From the NCBI GenBank assembly GCA_944390735.1, contig CALXRL010000030.1:1-64000 (forward strand): DNA of 64,000 bases, given 5' to 3'. Numbering within the stretch: the first letter of the stretch is position 1; each line of letters opens with the position of its first letter. The DNA comes from an uncultured Victivallales bacterium (lineage in GTDB: Bacteria; Verrucomicrobiota; Lentisphaeria; Victivallales; UBA1829). The position numbers and the translations under genes were made by a program. The notes beneath the pieces are model-generated. The model made no database searches. It worked only from the letters and a program-made list of their open reading frames with translations, and was not told the DNA's origin. Positions 62,067 to 64,000 of this stretch are shown here, in pieces.

Positions 62067-63461
62067 ATGACGAATCTGGAGCGGGTCAGAAACTATATTT
62101 CACGGGAGAAACGACTTGGAAAGCTGAAGTCCGGAGACCGGCTTCCCTCCTATAATGAATTTACGGAGATGTTCCAGATCAGTTATCAGACGGTGTCCAG
62201 CATTTTCGGCAAACTCTCCAAGGAGGGACTCGTCGAAACGCGCAAGGGCAGCGGTTCCTATCTTGCCGGAGGAAACTCCCTGAAGGTGCTGCTCAACATT
62301 CAGCCGACGACCATTTCCGTATCGGCCATGCGGCGTCTTCTGAACAAGCATCTGGCAAATGCGAATCTTCATCTGGATTTTGTGATCCGTCCGGTGCAGC
62401 AGCTTGCCGATCCGGCGGTCCGGCGGCGGACCGCGGGGGAGTTCAAGGCGGCGCTCTCCATTCATCCGATCCGCGTCAGCGACGAGCAGCTTCCGGCGGC
62501 GCTTCTCACCCAGTTTCCCGATTACCGCAAGGTGCTGGACAATCTCAATGTCATTGACGGCGTGGATTACGAATGTTCTCTTCCGTTCAACCAGAATTCC
62601 TATCTGATCGGAGTCAACCGGACGCTGCTGGAAAAAGCCGGATGGCGCATGGAGGATCTGACGCCGGATTTTCTCTGGTGGGATTCCTTTGTGGAATCCT
62701 GCCGCCGCGCGGGGATCCTGCCCGCCAGCGCCGATTATGTGCGGGAGGGAGCGCTGCTTTTTCAGGAGTTCCAGAATCTTCTTCCGATGCTTCGACCCGA
62801 CGCCGCGGAGAACCGGGATGCCGCCACCGCGCTGTTCCGCACGCCGGAGGGACGGCGTTTCCTGAAGATCGTCCGGGATACCGAGACCATCACGGAAACG
62901 CTTTCCGATCCCCGGAGCTTCTATCGCAACGGAGCTGTTTTCACCTGGCGCTGCGGAAGCTGGCTCACGGTGCAGAATCATGCGCCGGAACGGCCGGACA
63001 AAGCGGTCGACGGACTAGCGTTCCTGCCCTGCCGGAAACCGGATGGAACGCCTTTTTCCATCTTCGACCAGAATTGTCTCAAGGCCTATCTGCGGCCCGA
63101 CATTCTGCCCGATGAACGGCTGCGGATCTGGGAGCTCATGAAAATCATGGTCTCCCGCGAGTTCCAGCTGGATTTCTGCTCGCTGACCGGCACCATCTCC
63201 GCCGCCGACGACATCCTGCCGACGGAATATTTCTGGAACCGCGACAACCGCTGTGCCGATTTCTTCCCCGCAAAAGGGGAAGAGATCCTCTATCCCCGCC
63301 TGTTCTTCGATATGAGACAGATCGCCATGTTTTCCATGCTTCTGGAAAACTGGAAATTTTATCACGCGTCCGAGGAGGAAACCCTGGAACGTCTGGATCT
63401 GAAAAAACATTTTTACCGCAGCTGCATTCCCGAAGGAATGCTGAAGGAGGAAAAACCGTGA
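62067..63461 (+). CDS. GntR-type regulator with a solute-binding-protein-like sensor domain
   Basis: A 464-residue protein. The ATG at 62067 is the first after the promoter and gives the canonical N terminus. Residues 1-75 are a GntR winged helix ([25 protein letters not shown], then [14 protein letters not shown]). Residues about 80-450 do not look like the usual UTRA or LacI-type sensors. They resemble an ABC-type sugar solute-binding protein: [57 protein letters not shown], then [20 protein letters not shown] and [25 protein letters not shown] match the hinge and ligand-cleft order of MalE-type binders. No signal peptide is seen. It probably senses an oligosaccharide and controls the following pseudopilin gene. 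Confidence 0.8.
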   Translation: MTNLERVRNYISREKRLGKLKSGDRLPSYNEFTEMFQISYQTVSSIFGKLSKEGLVETRKGSGSYLAGGNSLKVLLNIQPTTISVSAMRRLLNKHLANANLHLDFVIRPVQQLADPAVRRRTAGEFKAALSIHPIRVSDEQLPAALLTQFPDYRKVLDNLNVIDGVDYECSLPFNQNSYLIGVNRTLLEKAGWRMEDLTPDFLWWDSFVESCRRAGILPASADYVREGALLFQEFQNLLPMLRPDAAENRDAATALFRTPEGRRFLKIVRDTETITETLSDPRSFYRNGAVFTWRCGSWLTVQNHAPERPDKAVDGLAFLPCRKPDGTPFSIFDQNCLKAYLRPDILPDERLRIWELMKIMVSREFQLDFCSLTGTISAADDILPTEYFWNRDNRCADFFPAKGEEILYPRLFFDMRQIAMFSMLLENWKFYHASEEETLERLDLKKHFYRSCIPEGMLKEEKP

Positions 63462-64000
63462 ACATCGATCATTTCACACCCCGTTCGAACCGGAACAAAC
63501 TCGGAATTTCCGGAAGAAAATTTACTTTGATAGAGCTCCTGGTCGTGGTTGCAATCATTGCAATTCTCGCCGGAATTCTTCTTCCGGCGTTGAACAAAGC
63601 CCGGCAGACCGCGATGAAAATTTCCTGCGTGAACAATCTGAAATCCATCGGGAGCGCGCAGGCGATGTATTCGGATGATTACGAGAACTGGATTGTCCCG
63701 ATGCGTTCCACCTCCCATGCCTACTCCACCTGGTACTGCAAGCTGGCGGGCGTGCAGGAGCGGGATGGAAATCCGGATATGCCCGGTGTCCCGCCGTATG
63801 GCGTCAAATATTACGCCTATTATGACAGCCGGGCGAATCAGTCGAGTTTCCGCTGTCCCGGCTCCCGGTATGGAATCGAGAAGTATAAATACACCCACTT
63901 CACGGTGAATGCGATTCTCACGGGCAGTTCCGGCAGTTCGTACCTGTTTTCCCATAAGACGGGGAGTGTCCGGGCGCCCTCTTCGACGATTTTCGCTGGC
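63458..64000 (+). CDS. Prepilin-type N-methylation domain protein (3' end outside window)
   Basis: A GTG at 63458, overlapping the previous stop (GTGA) and preceded by GGAGG at seven bases, opens a frame that runs off the right edge after 181 codons. It begins [11 protein letters not shown], then has the prepilin motif [19 protein letters not shown] followed by [18 protein letters not shown] and [14 protein letters not shown]. It is the same family as the protein at 35788-36561. Its coupling to the GntR/SBP regulator implies joint expression. Confidence 0.88.
   Translation, partial: MNIDHFTPRSNRNKLGISGRKFTLIELLVVVAIIAILAGILLPALNKARQTAMKISCVNNLKSIGSAQAMYSDDYENWIVPMRSTSHAYSTWYCKLAGVQERDGNPDMPGVPPYGVKYYAYYDSRANQSSFRCPGSRYGIEKYKYTHFTVNAILTGSSGSSYLFSHKTGSVRAPSSTIFAG

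Noticed and set aside
1..64000. CRISPR arrays, tRNA or rRNA genes, insertion sequences, integrase genes
   Set aside because: None was seen: no regularly spaced repeats of CRISPR size, no cloverleaf-like intergenic segments, no transposase-like protein.

Overview
The window looks like a chromosome segment of a Gram-negative, carbohydrate-degrading bacterium of the PVC group, most likely Lentisphaerota (Victivallis-like). The evidence is lipid A and Kdo genes (lpxC, a tandem-domain fabZ, kdsD), an ABC-transporter-dependent O-antigen locus, two prepilin-type 'TLIELL' proteins (the complete one has a C-terminal H-X9-DG motif), several glycosidase/esterase loci each paired with an AraC or GntR regulator, a PPi-dependent phosphofructokinase and GatCA. 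The taxonomic call is inference from gene content. Promoters are unusually readable: TTGAnn, 16-17 bp, TATAnT recurs before most isolated genes. No tRNA, rRNA, CRISPR array or insertion sequence was seen.

Layout. 1-6.4 kb: end of a tRNA-dihydrouridine synthase, a GH78 rhamnosidase (-), chorismate synthase (+) with a clear terminator, and a DinG-type helicase (+). 6.4-25.5 kb: a surface-polysaccharide locus built from two divergent operons. The left arm (-) is Wzm, Wzt with a C-terminal extension, a coiled-coil methyltransferase, a GT4 and three GT2 enzymes. The right arm (+) is a nucleotidyltransferase/GHMP-kinase fusion, a UGM-like flavoprotein, a GtrB-like GT2, a GtrA-containing giant membrane protein, a second giant membrane protein and manC. 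Three unrelated scaffolds in this locus carry the same about 125-residue beta-rich domain in tandem pairs. 25.5-34.2 kb: housekeeping genes (nnr; lpxC, fabZ, glgB, an rsmB-type gene, tatD-type, tcdA-type). 34.2-45.7 kb: sugar-degradation loci (GH5 with a pseudopilin; AraC, CE15 esterase, DUF2264; split chromate transporter; six-hairpin glycosidase; AraC, MFS). 45.9-52.9 kb: a membrane-anchored coiled-coil protein and an envelope-modification set (alkaline-phosphatase-superfamily transferase, LCAT-like lipoprotein, pseudo-hydrolase/acyltransferase fusion). 52.9-55.4 kb: operon of Asp-box sialidase-like protein, FadR-type regulator and HpcH/HpaI aldolase. 55.6-64 kb: kdsD, a sigma-like protein, a thioredoxin-like/TPR protein, the pfp-gatC-gatA operon, a GntR regulator with a solute-binding-protein-like sensor, and the start of a second pseudopilin cut by the window end.

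Working hypothesis for 6.4-25.5 kb: GT2/GT4 enzymes build a polysaccharide from GDP-mannose-derived and other activated sugars; the coiled-coil methyltransferase caps it and may measure its length; Wzt recognises the cap and Wzm/Wzt exports it; the GtrB/GtrA pair and the two giant membrane proteins decorate it outside the cytoplasm. The most unusual elements are the shared tandem beta-domain, the GtrA/GT-C fusion and the ruler-like methyltransferase.
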